DNA of 64,000 nt from Lumbricus rubellus (GCA_945859605.1 OX243825.1:24948213-25012212); one strand, 5' to 3'. Shown: positions 45,641 to 57,217, counted from the first letter of the stretch. The notes: generated from the letters alone by a model not told the origin. Translations and numbers: made by a program.

Positions 45641-48600
45641 CCCAGTGTATACCGAATCTGAGTCATCGGGCATCGCTATAATCTCGGGCAATCGTCCAGT
45701 CAGACGTCAGCAGCAGAATCAGAACCAGGCGGCTAACACTAGCGCTGGTTCTGAAGGCCTACAACACCTAGAGCCCGTTTTTATTCGCTCTCGTATCACG
45801 AGACATGCGGTCCAGCATAGCAGTCTGACTAGCTTCGGGTGCCTCAATATACGATAAGTGGACAGCAAGGTCGATGACGTCAGACTACTAATTGAGGAGG
45901 AGAAGCTGAGCGTGCTTGCTCTGACCGAGACGTGGCACGAAGACTCTGACTGCGTAACCATCAAGCGTCTCCGTGGCCTGGGATTGAACGTGTTGGAAGC
46001 TGATCGATGACAAGCGGCGCCAGAGAAAGGTTAAATTTGTCAACCATGGCAGTTTTGCCATCGTCGCCATGCATGGCGTCGCCTTGTCGAAGATCGACAT
46101 TAAACAGAAGATAACATCGTTTGAGTTCCTGTGTTGTAGAACGACCTTAGGTGGCTCCAGTTATTTACTCGTCGTTCTCTACCGACCTGGGTCACAGCCA
46201 ATAACACCGCTGTTCTTCAACGAGTTTTCTTCTCTTCTGTCAGCGCTTGCCAGTTTGTCTATTCCTATCACCATCACTGGAGACATAAACCTCCATCTTC
46301 GAGCGAGGGTCGGACCCAGATGTAGTCAAATACAACACGATTCTATCGACCTATGGTTTCCAAAAACATGTACAGACTCCAACTCATCGACTGGGCGGTC
46401 TACTGGATCACGTGATCACCTCAGTGAGCTCGCTGCCACTTGATATCTTGGTCACTGATGTTGGGTTGTCGGACCATATGCTCGTGTCATGGTCCATCAG
46501 TATGGCACCACCAGCACCAACTACACGACAATCACCAAACGCAAGTGGCAGCACTTTTACTCTGCTGCTTTCCTCGCTGAACTGTCACAATCAGAGCTGT
46601 GTGCGGTCAGCGACCCGACAACTGATACCTCTGCAGACGACCTTGCAGAGTCCTTCGACTCAGTGATCAGAGGCCTTCTCAACAAGCACGCTCCGTTTCA
46701 GAGTTCACTGTACGAGAGCGTTCTCAGCAGGCCTGGTTTGACAACGAATGCCGTAAAGTTAGGCGGAAGGCTCGACGTCTGGCCCGGCGTTGTCGGAAAA
46801 ATACTGCTGGTGCAGAGGATAAGCAAACCTGGCGCCGAGCCCTAGGAAATTGTCATATCACAAAGCTTCTGATTACTGGACGTCCAAGATCACGTGGGCG
46901 GGCACAAACCAGTGTCAAGTGTGGCAGTCAGTGAACCAGTTGCTTGGCGAGAGCAAATCCACTGCGAGTGCTGCGTCTTTCTCTGCAGCTACCTATCACG
47001 ACTTCATGGACAAGAAAATAGCGGACATCTGAGCGTCAACATCTGAGGCAAGTGAGGCGACTTTCACTAATCGCCCAACTCCAGGCATGTGTGAGTTCCT
47101 CCCGATTACCACAGAAGACGTAGTCACAATCATCTCTTCATCGCCATCGAAGCAGTGCTCTTTTGACATACTTCTAACGTGGCTAATGAAGGAGGCGACT
47201 CCGCTGCTGGCGCCATTCATCGCTCGGATGTTCAACAATTCTTTCAACATCGGCCGTTTCCCGTCTAAATGGAAGCACGCAATAGTCAAGCCACTCCTGA
47301 AGAAAGCTGGAGCCGAGGAATCGTCACCTGCCAACTTCAGACCGGTCTCCAATCTAACGTTCATTTCAAAAGTACTTGAGCGTATTGCCAACCATCAGCT
47401 GATTGAGTACCTGTCTGCATCACACCTTCTTCTTCGGTTTCAGTCTGCCTACAGGCGTGGTCATTCCACCGAGACTGCGCTTCTAAAAGTCTTCTCCGAT
47501 CTAGTCAATGCCATCGACTCAGGCCAACTGGCGCTGCTGTCACTACTTGATATGTCTGCTGCATTCGACACAGTCGACCACGACATCTTGATGCAGCGAC
47601 TGTCTGGTTCATTTGGGATAAAGGACCGAGCGCTTAGTTGGCTTGAATCCTACATAAGAGGACGCACCCAATCAGTCCATTTGGCAGGAGAGGAGACGGA
47701 ACCCAGGCTGGTCACCTGCGGTGTTCCACAAGGATCAGTGCTCGGGCCTCTCCTCTTTGTACTGTATACGGCCGACTTGGAGAGGATAATAGAAATACAT
47801 GGATTGCTTCATCACTGCTATGCGGACGATACACAGCGAACCATCACAAACAGCAGAACTGAAACAGAGAGTGCTGCTGTGTATTGAACAAATTTCGGAG
47901 TGGATGGCATCCAACCGTCTAAAGCTCAATCCCTCCAAGACGGAGTTCATATAGTGCAATATCTTCCGACGCCGCCATCTACTTGATGGCAGTGCGTTCA
48001 ACAGAGATGATTCTGAAGTCAACCCAGCTGACACCATTCGCAACATTGGAGTTCAATTCGACAGCTGTTTGACCACGACGGCTCACGTGAGTCAACTTAT
48101 TCGAGGATGTATCTACCAACTGCGACGAATCAAAACCATCCGCAGATTCGTCCCAACCTCAACGGCCGTCATATTAGTCAACAGCTTCATCGTCTCCAGG
48201 GTTGACTATTGCAACAGTGTTCCGTGATCCGCTCAGCTGGAGCGTATCCAGTCGGTGCTCAACTCCGCTGCACGCATTATCTACGGTCGCACACCATCCG
48301 ATCATTTGACTGACCTGCTGCGTGACAATCTGCACTGGCTGCGTGTCCCCCAGCGCATTCAATACAAGCTCTGCCTAATTACATACAAGTCATTACACAA
48401 CCTCATGCCTGAATACGTCGCGGATTTCTGCATTCCAATCACAAAATTGGTTAAGATCGTCGGCGAGGGGCCTACTGTATGTACTACGGTCAACCACGAG
48501 GTTTGGTGAAAGCTCGTTCTCTGTGTCGGGACCAACTGCATGGAACAGTCTTCCTGCCCCCTTGAAGATGGCACCATCTCTGGAGACATTTAAATCCAGT

Positions 48601-48716
48601 CTCAAAACTTACCTATTCAAACAATTGTTTATTTATTGACAGTAACATGTTATCCCGTGTACAGCGGCCTTTCCTTCGGCCTCGGCTGAGATACGGCGCT
48701 ATATAAATCGTCTTAT
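45590..48716 (+). mobile_element. CR1-like LINE, near full length, frame-broken
   Basis: The + strand carries an N-terminal Gln-rich stretch, then SFGCLNIR and LSVLALTETWHED (endonuclease start), ITITGDINLHL and SDHMLVSWSI (endonuclease), the reverse transcriptase (separate entry), LHWLRVPQRIQYKL, TAWNSLPAPLK and TFKSSLKTYLF. It ends GCGCTATATAAATCG at about 48697, then (ATT)n. Stops and frame changes are scattered. It sits inside the virus-like element. Confidence 0.88.
47087..47887 (+). pseudogene. CR1-like reverse transcriptase domain
   Basis: This is the longest open part of the LINE, 266 codons. It contains FPSKWKHAIVKPLLKKAG, NFRPVSNLTFISKVLERI, LLRFQSAYRRGHSTETALL, LLDMSAAFDTVDHDIL, GVPQGSVLGPLLFVLY and catalytic YADDTQ, in the order and spacing of CR1/L2 elements. 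The frame is lost just after YADDTQ and resumes in another frame (ISEWMASNRLKLNPSKTEFI). Confidence 0.9.
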
Positions 48717-48858
<142 letters not shown>

Positions 48859-50533
48859 TATAACTAGTCCGGAATTGTCAGGCCTCGTCTTCAGGGTTTG
48901 AACAGAAAGAGCCTCGGAAGGCCACGGCATTAAAGCGCTGGATAGAAATCGACAAACGCTGGAAGAGATAGCAAGTTTCTCTAGACTCTCTTGAACATTC
49001 GGAAAGACGTCTTCCAAGATCTTTGACGAAAACAAGACCGCTTTCGTTGATTGGACCTAGGGTCTCGAAGGCCAGCGGCACAAATAAGTAGGTTTTGGAC
49101 AGTTCACTGTACTTCGCATTCTTTCTGGTGGCAGCCAGCTCAGCCGCCGCTCCAGCTGCGCCCGATGTTGAGCTAAGGTAAGATGGAGCCACGGTGTCCG
49201 TCACTGTGACATCCCAAACGAGACTACAGCCTCATGGAATTAGAGTCATCCCATCGGGACGCTTTCCGTCCGACCTCAGCAAACCGGATGGCTCTTTAAT
49301 GTTGGGGACGCCGGCACGAGTCAGACTGCGACTAATCAGGTCGTTCAGGACGGCGTGTCTGGTGATCCTGCCCGGACCGAGACAACAGGACAGGCCGTGG
49401 AAGCCATCCGCTGTAACCACCGCCCCACAAGGACATGCGTGTGGCTCGCATAAACCCACTCCAAGGCGGAGGCTTACAGCTATCCTCACCGCTTCGTCGT
49501 CCAGCCTCAAACCACATGACGAAATTGGCAGCGCAAACAACCAGTCGCCGCTGTGAGGCGCAGCGACAGCTTTAATGCGTGCTCGATGGTATGCGTCAGT
49601 GTGGATGGTGAGCAGTGAATCGACCACCTTGATTACAAGCGGTCTGTCCCAGTGCGACTACTTGTGGGCTTCGCTCTCGTCTGGCGGTGCGATGCCGCTC
49701 GCTTCGCACCAACGTCGTGTCATCTCTTCCACACATACGTCGATGTCAGTCTGCTTTAGTCCCAGCATGGAGGATTGGAGATCACGGGTGCCTGCAGCAG
49801 AAGCCAGAAAGGCATGGAGTGCAAGCGAAGCCACCCGACGAATTCCGAGTCCACCAAGCTTAACGGGCAAAGAGGCCTGAAGCCATTGGTCGTTCGATAA
49901 GGCGATGTTGAAGACTGTACTTAATCCGTTTCGAAGAATTTCGTCGAATCTGTCCAACAAAACGTGACGTGTACAAGGGCAGCATCTTAATGTGTACACC
50001 AGTCTCTGGGAGCTGAGTGAGAATCTGAGGAGGGTCAAAGCATCATGTTTGGCAATGTACTCTAATCTGCTTATTGCCAACTCCAGCTCCGTGCATCTGT
50101 TCTCCAGACATTTCGTCAAAGCTTCACTGGTCGACAATGGTGCACCTAGCAAACAGGCACTCTGTGGAGTCGTGACGGTGAAATTACGGAAGACACTGTC
50201 GGAGTACTCCATGTAATGATGATAGATGATTTCACACTTTTCTTGGTTGAGTTGTAATCCAAGTTGGTCGCATCAGTAGTTTTACGTCTTCCGCCACAGT
50301 GGCTGCCTCACCTCCGAGAGAAACATCGTCCATGTATCCCAATATCAACGGTGATGACAAATCCTGTAGAATTGGCTGTAGCGGGAGGCAAAAGAGTAAA
50401 GGACCGAGCGGGTCTCCTTGTTGAGGTCCGACTTGAGATAAGATGTTATACTGACCGAACAGAAGCTGCGAAGGTTCCGCGTAAGCGAGGTGACAGAATG
50501 GAGCGAGTTCCGGGAGGACATCATCTATTGCTT
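48859..50533 (-). mobile_element. Array LINE copy A (restriction-like-endonuclease type)
   Basis: On the minus strand: PQQGDPLGPLLFC and GYMDDVSLGG (reverse transcriptase; YMDD codons at 50326-50337), LGLQLNQEKCEII, LGAPLS (thumb), then LPVKLGGLGIR. Next is a zinc-knuckle-like CEPHACPCG...HGLSC block, RHAVLND, and a [14 protein letters not shown] nuclease-like box. The C-terminal domain has LAFETLGPIN and LFQRLSISIQRFNAVAF. At least three frame changes occur. Only about 20 bp separate the stop (48878) from the (TAA)n tail, in element sense. Confidence 0.8.
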
Positions 50534-50537
50534 ATTG

Positions 50538-50606
<69 letters not shown>

Positions 50607-50621
50607 TTATTATTATTATTA
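50534..50621. repeat. (ATT)n microsatellite
   Basis: An ATT run abuts the truncated 5' end of copy A. 50622-50706, between this and the next run, is an unassigned 85-bp segment. Confidence 0.95.
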
Positions 50622-50706
50622 TGACAAAATCATGTACAGACGAGTAAATAATCGTTTCAAACATTAGGTCCTTGGCCTCTCAGTGTCTTGGCCGATAAGT
50701 TATGTC

Positions 50707-50847
<141 letters not shown>

Positions 50848-51765
50848 TATTTTATTTTATTTTTTGTGTGTTTAGAAGATCAGGCCTCGTCCTCCGCAAC
50901 AGTATTAAAAGTGCCACGAAATGCTATTGCGTTGTAGCGCTGGATACAGATAGAAAGGCGCTGGAACAAAAATGTCACCTCCCGCGACTCACCAGAAATG
51001 ACCGAGAGACGTTGGCCAACCTCGCGGATGAAACTGAGCCCGGTAGAGTTGATGGGGCCCAGTGTTTCCAGGGCAATGGGAAGAAAGAGGTGTGAAGATG
51101 GCAGCCCCACGTACTTCTCGATTTTTCGTACGGCGGCTTGTTCCGCAGCGGATCCCGCCACATTTGCTGTGTGAGCGATATAGGATGCCGCGCAGGTGTG
51201 TACCACCGTGGCGTCCAAGGCCAGATGCTTGCCTGCTGCCCAGGGGATCAGTGTGCCCCATCCGGTCTCTTGCCGTCTATGCGAGATAGACCAGACGGCT
51301 CTTTACAACTTGGAACATCGGCTCTCTGCAACGCCCGCCAGACTATATCATTGATGGCGTGATGACGAAGAAACCGCCCAAAAGCCATTCTACATGCGAG
51401 ACCGTGTTGGCCATCGGGGCCCACCAGAGCACCGCAGCCACATTGATGTGGGCTACAAAGACTCAGACCCAACCGAAGACCAACTGCCACGCGCACTGCC
51501 TCATTGCTGAGGCAAAGGCCGCACGATGGGATTGGAAGGACTGTCAACCAGTCGCCGGAGTGAGGGGAGCTCACTGCCAGCAAGCGCGCTCGGTCAATTG
51601 GGTTGGTGCTGTTACCCCAAACTGCCGATTTGTCCGCATCGATTACTGGCCTGTCCCGTGTTGCCTGTTTAGCCGGCAACGGATCGACACACGATGGAAG
51701 TGTATCCCTACGAGCCATCAAGATATCACCCAAATGCGGATCAGACGCCGCTGGGCTGAGGTAAA
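50848..51765 (-). mobile_element. Array LINE copy B
   Basis: The minus strand carries the family C-terminus: CSPHQCGCGALVGPDGQHGL with the LAC and RHHAIND that follow, [28 protein letters not shown] and LFQRLSICIQRYNAIAF. The stop is near 50880. It is 5'-truncated upstream of the zinc-knuckle block. One frame change lies between 51248 and 51218. Confidence 0.8.
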
Positions 51766-51998
51766 GATTATTATTTTATTTTTTATTTTTTTAAATTATT
51801 ATTCTTTTAATATCTTCAAGACAACATATTAATAACAGAAAATACAATAAACTAGAAAAGCTATAGCTATAGTTACATGTCTTCTGGCTTCGGCTCAGCT
51901 AAAGTGCCTGGATTTATTATTATTTAATTTATTTTATTATTATTATTAATTTAATTTATTTAATTTATTATTTTTTTATTATTTTATTTTTTTTATTA
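51766..51998. repeat. ATT/AT-rich tract with an unassigned insert
   Basis: Degenerate ATT and ATTT repeats flank about 100 bp (51800-51910) containing GGCTTCGGCTCAGCTAAAGT, which resembles the CR1-like tail near 48675. The tract forms the tail side of copy C. Confidence 0.7.
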
Positions 51999-52801
51999 CC
52001 CGAGGTATCTATAATCTCTCAGGTGTCAGATATTAATAAGAAATTTAAACTCTAGAGTGGCCATCCATGTCAAGATCAGGAAGAACAAAAGTGCTGTGGA
52101 ATGCAACAGCATTAAAACGCTGAATGGTGACAGACAGGCGCTGAAACAAGAAGCTTGTTTCTCTTGCGTCGCCTGAAATTTGGCTCAAGAGACGACCCAG
52201 GTCGGCGAGAAATGCCTGTCCCTTAGCGTTAGTTGGCCCCACTGTTTCAAAAGCCAATGGGACAAAGTGGTAGGTTTGCATCAAATGTGCATATTTTGTA
52301 TTTTTCCTGGCTTCAGCCAGTTCTGCAGAGCCCCCCCCCCATCCGAATGGAGGTTGTGGCGAGATAAGAGGTAGCCACAGTATCTGCCACTGTAACGTCC
52401 CAGGTCAAACAACGACCCGAGCGCTAGGGAATCAATGTAAGGCCGTCTGGTCTTTTGCCATCCGACCTTGACAAACCAGGTGGTTCCTTAACTGCCGGAA
52501 TGCCTGCCTGAACAAGGCCCCTGCAGATTAGGTCATTCAGGACCGCATGTCGGGCCTGACGACCAGGACGAGAGGCCGTGCGATCCTTCAGCGGTCACAA
52601 GAGTGCCACACGGGCAGCTGTGTGGATGACAAATGACGGTACCTAGACGGAGGCCAACCGCTATCCTAACCGCCTCGTCATCCAGCCTGAGACCGCATAT
52701 ACTTATGGGTAAAGCAAACAGCCAGTCACCTGCATGAGGTGCTGAGACTGCTTTCAAACGAGCTTGGTGGTAATCACTAGTGTGAAAGTGGTCAAGCTCG
52801 G

Positions 52802-53457
52802 TGACCGGACAAAAAAAACCCTGGACAAACCCCCCCCGGACAAAAACCCCCCGGACAAAAACCCCCCCGGACAAAACCCCCCCTGATTTAGCCTAGGACA
52901 TTAACCCCCCCGGACAATTCCCCCTCTTTGCTGCGCAAAGTGCAGGTAGGCCTACAATTTGTTTAAACTTAGGCTAATTATAATAATCCAGTTCCCCGTG
53001 CTGTGTCAACTAATTTGTGTCGTGCGGGCAAACACCTGTCGCTGTCATTCAGGCGTGAACTTCTAACTTGTTAGTGTCATTCAGTCACTCCGATATGAAG
53101 CTAATACCTGTTGGTGTAATCTAGGACAGCATGAATCGTTGTCAGCAATCCAGCTTCTATTTAAGCAAGAACATTTTCATCAATCCAGCTTCTATGTGAG
53201 CAACAACATTTTCATCAATCCAGCTTCTATTTAAATAAATTTTATTTGTATCAATCCGGCTTCTATTTAGCGAGAATTCTTTTCATCAATCCAACTTGCG
53301 TACTTAGGACACCGTTTTATAGTACGACAACTTATGCGCAATATATTCTACCAGGGGGGTTATGTCCTACCCTGGGGGGTTTCTGTCCGGGGGGTTTTTG
53401 TCCGGGGGGGTTTTTGTCCGGGGGGGTTTTGTCCAGGGGGGGTTTTGTCCTACAACC
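52802..53457. mobile_element. 656-bp DNA element with iterated GGACAAAACCCCCC ends and 11-bp target duplication
   Basis: Both ends consist of 4-6 tandem units GGACAAAAACCCCCC, in opposite orientation at the two sides (52806-52870 and 53355-53450). GTCAAGCTCGG occurs directly at both borders (52791-52801 and 53458-53468), and LINE copy C continues across it. The interior is non-coding, with 35-bp repeats. An 11-bp duplication fits Mutator-like elements best. Confidence 0.75.
53146..53290. repeat. 35-bp tandem repeat, 4 copies
   Basis: Units begin CAATCCAGCTTCTATTTAAG and end ACATTTTCAT, starting at 53146, 53181, 53216, 53252 and (partial) 53287. They are internal to the C-rich element. Confidence 0.9.
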
Positions 53458-53572
53458 GTCAAGCTCGGCTATTGATTCTGCAATAACCGGTTTATCCCAG
53501 AAGGATTGCCTGTGAGAAAGTTCTCCATCAGTACGGTATGTAGGATATTTTAAGCACCAATGCTCAAACGAG

Positions 53573-53641
53573 GTATTATTATTATTATTATTATTATTAT
53601 TTTGTTTGTTTTTTTGTTTTTTTTGTTGTTGTTGTTGTTGC
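53573..53641. repeat. (ATT)n followed by (GTT)n
   Basis: About 28 bp of ATT precede a T-rich stretch ending in TTGTTGTTG, between copies C and D. Confidence 0.9.
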
Positions 53642-54083
53642 CCTGAGGTACTTCATTCCCCCAGGGACTTATGGACTATTATTATATGAAGAGTGTATGT
53701 CTGGTGGGTCAGGCCTCGTCTTCAGGGTGTGAGGCAAAAGTGCCTTTGAAAGCGACCAAGTTGTAGCGTTGAATGCAAGTGGACAGACGTTGAAAAAGAA
53801 AGAAAGCTTCACGTCTGTCACCAGTGATAGAAGAGATGCGGCTGCCAATTTCATTTATGAAGTCTGAGGCTGAAGGATTGAACGGGCCCAATGTCTCTAT
53901 GGCCACCGGCTGAAAGATGTAGGAAGCGGGCAACTCTCGGTATTTCTGTTCCTTGCGGATGGCCGCCTGCACTGATGCAGGCTCGACCAGACCGTTCGGG
54001 TGGGTTATGTACGAGGCGGCACAAGTACTTCCCACCTGACCAAGGTATGAGAGTTGCCCCGTCCGGCCTCTTTCCATCGGATC

Positions 54084-54085
<2 letters not shown>
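53642..54085 (-). mobile_element. Array LINE copy D
   Basis: The minus frame (54077-53709) encodes the family C-terminal domain: CAASYITHPNG, FQPVAIETLGPFNPS, ITGDRREAFFLFQRLS and IQRYNLVAFKGTF. In another frame the right end reads [15 protein letters not shown], so a frameshift follows the nuclease-like box. It is truncated exactly there by (ATT)n. Confidence 0.8.

Positions 54086-54138
<53 letters not shown>
54086..54138. repeat. (ATT)n microsatellite
   Basis: A pure ATT run abuts the truncated 5' end of copy D, and a T-rich segment leads into copy E. Confidence 0.95.
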
Positions 54139-54140
<2 letters not shown>

Positions 54141-54159
54141 GTTTTTTTATTTTTATTTT

Positions 54160-54252
54160 TATTTTATTTTTATTTTTTTCTGCCCCGAGGTATACAGGAT
54201 CCCTCAGGGACTTATCTATCGCCTAATATAAAATCACAGTCTGGAACGGCCC
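54160..54252 (-). mobile_element. Array LINE copy E (3' UTR only)
   Basis: GCCCCGAGGTATACAGGATC and CCTCAGGGACTTAT match the 3' UTRs of copies C and D, with ATT-rich sequence on both sides (54087-54138 and 54253-54282). It is an extreme 5' truncation of under 100 bp. Confidence 0.7.
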
Positions 54253-54282
54253 TATTATTAATATTATTATTATTATTATTAT

Positions 54283-54617
54283 CGTTGCTTGAAATACCGT
54301 TTCGATATCTTGATTATCTTGATCGATAGGGTACGCTATTTGGCTGAAAAGGGGCAAGAGCCCGTTGTTGACGATAGCTACTGCATCAGTGTTAGCGTAC
54401 TATATGCCGTTCCATTTCCTTTGACCAGCCTTCCTTCGAACAACAAGTAAGATTCGGTGAGATGGTAAAATAAATCTTCAGTTTGGATATTTATACGAAT
54501 CTCACCGGCTGAGTTAAGATTCGTTCTCGCTGCTGGTTCGTATTCGTGCCATTCGCATTTTTCGATTCCTTCGTCGACCGACGAGGGTACCGTAATGTTT
54601 AGAATATCCGACTGCAT
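54283..54617 (-). pseudogene. N-terminal part of a capsid-like gene, truncated by the LINE array
   Basis: The minus strand starts MQSDILNITVPSSVDEGIEK and continues EIRINIQTEDLFYHLTESYL, then after a frame change near 54390 AIVNNGLLPLFSQIAYPI. The style matches the start of the major capsid protein of Polinton/adintovirus-like elements (family memory, not a search). The reading ends in (ATT)n at about 54282, so the rest of the gene is missing here. Confidence 0.5.
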
Positions 54618-54639
54618 TTAAATTACTAAAGATTATTTA

Positions 54640-55150
54640 TTTTAAACTCACGCGAGTTTCAATCCCGCTCCATTGTTGTTGTTGCTGAGACTACGCGCGT
54701 GATCTCGAATGGTAACGGCATTCGAAGAAGGCTTTGTAAGTCCAGAACCGGCTAGTACCTTATTAATATTAGTTTTAGCAGTAGCTCCCGCGCCGTTATC
54801 GATTAGCCGCTCTCAGATTCAATTGCGTGAGCGCTGGTATCGTTTAGATTTTTTCAACCACACGCGGTGCCAGAACCGATAATGCTAAGAGTTTAGCAGC
54901 AGCTTTATCCACCAAGCGTTTACCAGCCTCTACGGCGGTATTCTTTCTGACATCTAGCGCCTTTTGCCCAACTCTCTCGCGGCGTCTTTACCCGCGCTTA
55001 GGGCGGACGATGCGACTCGTTTAGCGACACCCGAGGTGAAGAGCTTCTTGAAAACTCCCGTAATAGTATCTATTATTCCCGCTCCTCCTATAACGTATTT
55101 TCTAGCGTATCTTCTATTGGCGAAAAGCGTTTTTTTATAATTGCAACATT
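54640..55150 (-). pseudogene. Small Ala/Lys-rich gene of the virus-like element
   Basis: The minus frames read GGAGIIDTITGVFKKLFTSG, KRVASSALSAGKDAARELGK and, after a frame change near 54975, AVEAGKRLVDKAAAKLLALS. The amphipathic, basic, alanine-rich composition resembles minor capsid/core proteins of adenovirus-like elements. It lies directly after 55135-55419 in the same direction. Confidence 0.45.
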
Positions 55151-55419
55151 AAGTTTTTATATCTAGCACTCTGTCTTAACAGTTCGTCGCATATACCAAC
55201 GATCTCGTTTCTCACTCCAGTATTACCTGCGCCGTAGCCAGCCAAACATAGTCTCAACATTTCTACTAAAGCATTCGGATCTTGCGGAATTACGACTCCT
55301 CCTTTACCCGTCTTCAGCGCTTGTTTTCCAGACTTCATTTCCCATATCGGTTTAATGATGTTTCTGTACTTTTCGCTTCTAGACGATTTTGGTTTACTCG
55401 GATTGTTAGGTCGCCTCAT
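55135..55419 (-). CDS. Uncharacterised 94-codon ORF of the virus-like element
   Basis: The intact minus ORF starts MRRPNNPSKPKSSRSEKYRN, has a basic N-terminus, then GKQALKTGKGGVVIPQDPNA and a helical C-terminal half ending YKNLMLQL. It overlaps the start of the next minus gene by a few bases, a compact viral-style arrangement. No domain is recognised. Its uninterrupted frame contrasts with its broken neighbours. Confidence 0.5.
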   Translation of the reverse strand: MRRPNNPSKPKSSRSEKYRNIIKPIWEMKSGKQALKTGKGGVVIPQDPNALVEMLRLCLAGYGAGNTGVRNEIVGICDELLRQSARYKNLMLQL

Positions 55420-55429
55420 AGCATTCGTT

Positions 55430-55950
55430 GCGTCTAGACTCTAGAAACTCGGCGTAATCGGACAGATCGTCGCCGTCGTAAAATCTAATCGTTCGGTTTA
55501 GCCATCGTAAGTAGCTCCCAATGTCCCGGAGTAAGTCTTCTCTCCGACCGTTATATCGTCGTTCTAGAACGAGACGCGTGTGTCTCCGTTATAAAATTTC
55601 CCGTCTTCAGAATTTAGACCGAACGTCGTATCGGCAGACTTTTTATTAGAAGCGTATTGGGACAAGTATTTTGTTGCCAGTCTCCTAATTCTAACATTCT
55701 AACGTCTTCTACGGGATCCTCGTAAGCCCCTATCGAGGGATACTGTGGAAGCTGTATGGTTTTTAACGACGACGATATCGACGCGGAAAGCGCTTTTAGC
55801 GTACTAGACGTGGCTACCGAGTTTTCCTTAATAGTGGACAACAAAGCGTTTTGTTCTTTCTATATCGCGGATTGCGAGTAGACGATAAGCTTGTACAACT
55901 TTACCAATTCTTGCTGCAATCCTATGATCTCCTAGTTTCTCGGATAAACA
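55430..55950 (-). pseudogene. Structural-type gene of the virus-like element, broken
   Basis: The minus strand reads MLSTIKENSVATSSTLKALS (from 55844), a frame change near 55660, then SEDGKFYNGDTRVSF, an in-frame stop, DDITVGEKTYSGTLGATY, and in another frame NRTIRFYDGDDLSDYAEF. The order suggests one eroded gene. The function is unknown. A Ser-rich coiled N-terminus precedes a beta-rich C-terminal part. Confidence 0.4.
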
Positions 55951-56127
55951 ATCTCGTTGAATGTTTTTCTTCGTCTTCAGAAACTCTTCAACGATGAAAT
56001 CATTTTTTGATGGATCGGTTATTTTTTTAGAAACGACATTTTTATTATGTTTTAACGCGTTTTTGGAACATTCGTTAAAACATTGAAATGGAACGCGATG
56101 ACGAAAGTGATTCTCACACGTTCAAGT

Positions 56128-56182
56128 TCTGTGTTCTATATTCTATGTTCTATGTTCTATATTCTATGCTCTATGTTTGTGT
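56128..56182. repeat. Short tandem repeat of TTCTATG/TTCTATA
   Basis: GTTCTATATTCTATGTTCTA is repeated over about 55 bp between two minus-strand genes of the virus-like element. Confidence 0.85.
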
Positions 56183-56214
56183 TTAATCTTCTTTCGACGA
56201 TTTTAGAAACACGC

Positions 56215-56785
56215 TCTGGAACGACTCGGCCATAACTTCTCTATTTCCAGCTTCGTCTATATCGGTTTTGATTTTGCTTCTGACTTCTAATTCACGTCGT
56301 TAAATTTCAGGCGTTCGTTCAAAATTGCCGAATATTCCACGTCCGAAATATTATCGTCTTCCAGAGCTTTCGAAATGAGATCGCTGATCGTGTTGAGTTT
56401 CGTTTCCGCTAACGTTTAAATCTTTTCGTGTTTCTCCAGTCTTAAAGCAAATTTACTAACTTGGCTGGATACACAGCACTCCAATTCCTACTGCAGCTCC
56501 TTCCAGAGCTATAGCAACGAGGAGCCGCGATTATTGTAGATAGAACACCGATTCCAGACATGGCGGGATCCATTGAGGCCACTACTAAAACGCTTTTTAT
56601 CACGCAAATATTTATAACGCCTTTATGGTACTTTTTATTAAGAGTCTCTCTTTTATCACGTTCTCGTTCGATATCTTCTTGAATTCCAGTAATTTTTTAA
56701 GCCCGGTAAACGTGGGCGCTTCGATCGATTTCCGTTTTCAGCGTGATTCCGGATTTCACTCGTTTCGCGTATTCGTTATCCATTC
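56215..56785 (-). pseudogene. Membrane/hydrophobic gene of the virus-like element, broken
   Basis: The minus strand starts MDNEYAKRVKSGITLKTEID, then a stop, a charged coil, SGIGVLSTIIAAP and IALEGAAVGIGVLCIQ (hydrophobic, membrane-like), then LAETKLNTISDLISKALEDD and ISDVEYSAILNERLKF. Similar small proteins accompany polymerase and capsid genes in such elements (inference). Several frame changes occur. Confidence 0.4.
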
Positions 56786-56833
56786 TTTTTTAATTACGCG
56801 AGATAATTTCAAGATGATATATTTCTTCGGTAA

Positions 56834-57180
56834 TTAACAAAACATAACGAACCGCCTTAGATTATTGTAACTACGGAATTCATTTTGAATAGTAATTTCG
56901 ATATCTTCTACTTGTCCGGTAACGGTTCCTTCTCGTAGAATGCATCCGCTCGCCTCGATTTCCTGTCTAAGCGTAACTAGACACGATCCTAACGCCACCG
57001 TACCTGTTTCTCTTGGTTGAATCGTTATCAGTTGTTGTGTAAAAAATCTCCCATCTAGTCCACCCAATTGTCTGCAGGGCGTATGCGTCACTTTTTCCAG
57101 TGTCCATCGTACCTCTTTCGGTCGGGTTCTTACTTCGATCTGACTAGTGGGTTTCGTTATAAATTTATGGATAGCCTGAT
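56834..57180 (-). CDS. Uncharacterised ORF of the virus-like element
   Basis: The minus frame is open from about 57150 to the stop at 56834. It reads PTSQIEVRTRPKEVRWTLEK and continues GGLDGRFFTQQLITIQPRET and QNEFRSYNNLRRFVMFC. A start is unclear: the first Met-like codon in frame is at 57091 (GTG). It is beta-rich, and its function is unknown. Confidence 0.4.
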
Positions 57181-57217
57181 GAATCCAGACATTTTATTTA
57201 TACGACGATTTTTTTTA

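Larger units (their letters stand above)
51999..53572 (-). mobile_element. Array LINE copy C, split by a DNA element
   Basis: The minus strand has the zinc-knuckle block (CHPHSCPCG...HGLSS), SICGLRLDDEAVRIAVGLRL, VPLAFETVGPTNAKG and LFQRLSVTIQRFNAVAF. Its 3' UTR (CCCGAGGTATCTATAATCTC in + orientation) matches those of copies D and E. The 656-bp C-rich element at 52802-53457 interrupts it. It is 5'-truncated at (ATT)n. Confidence 0.8.
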
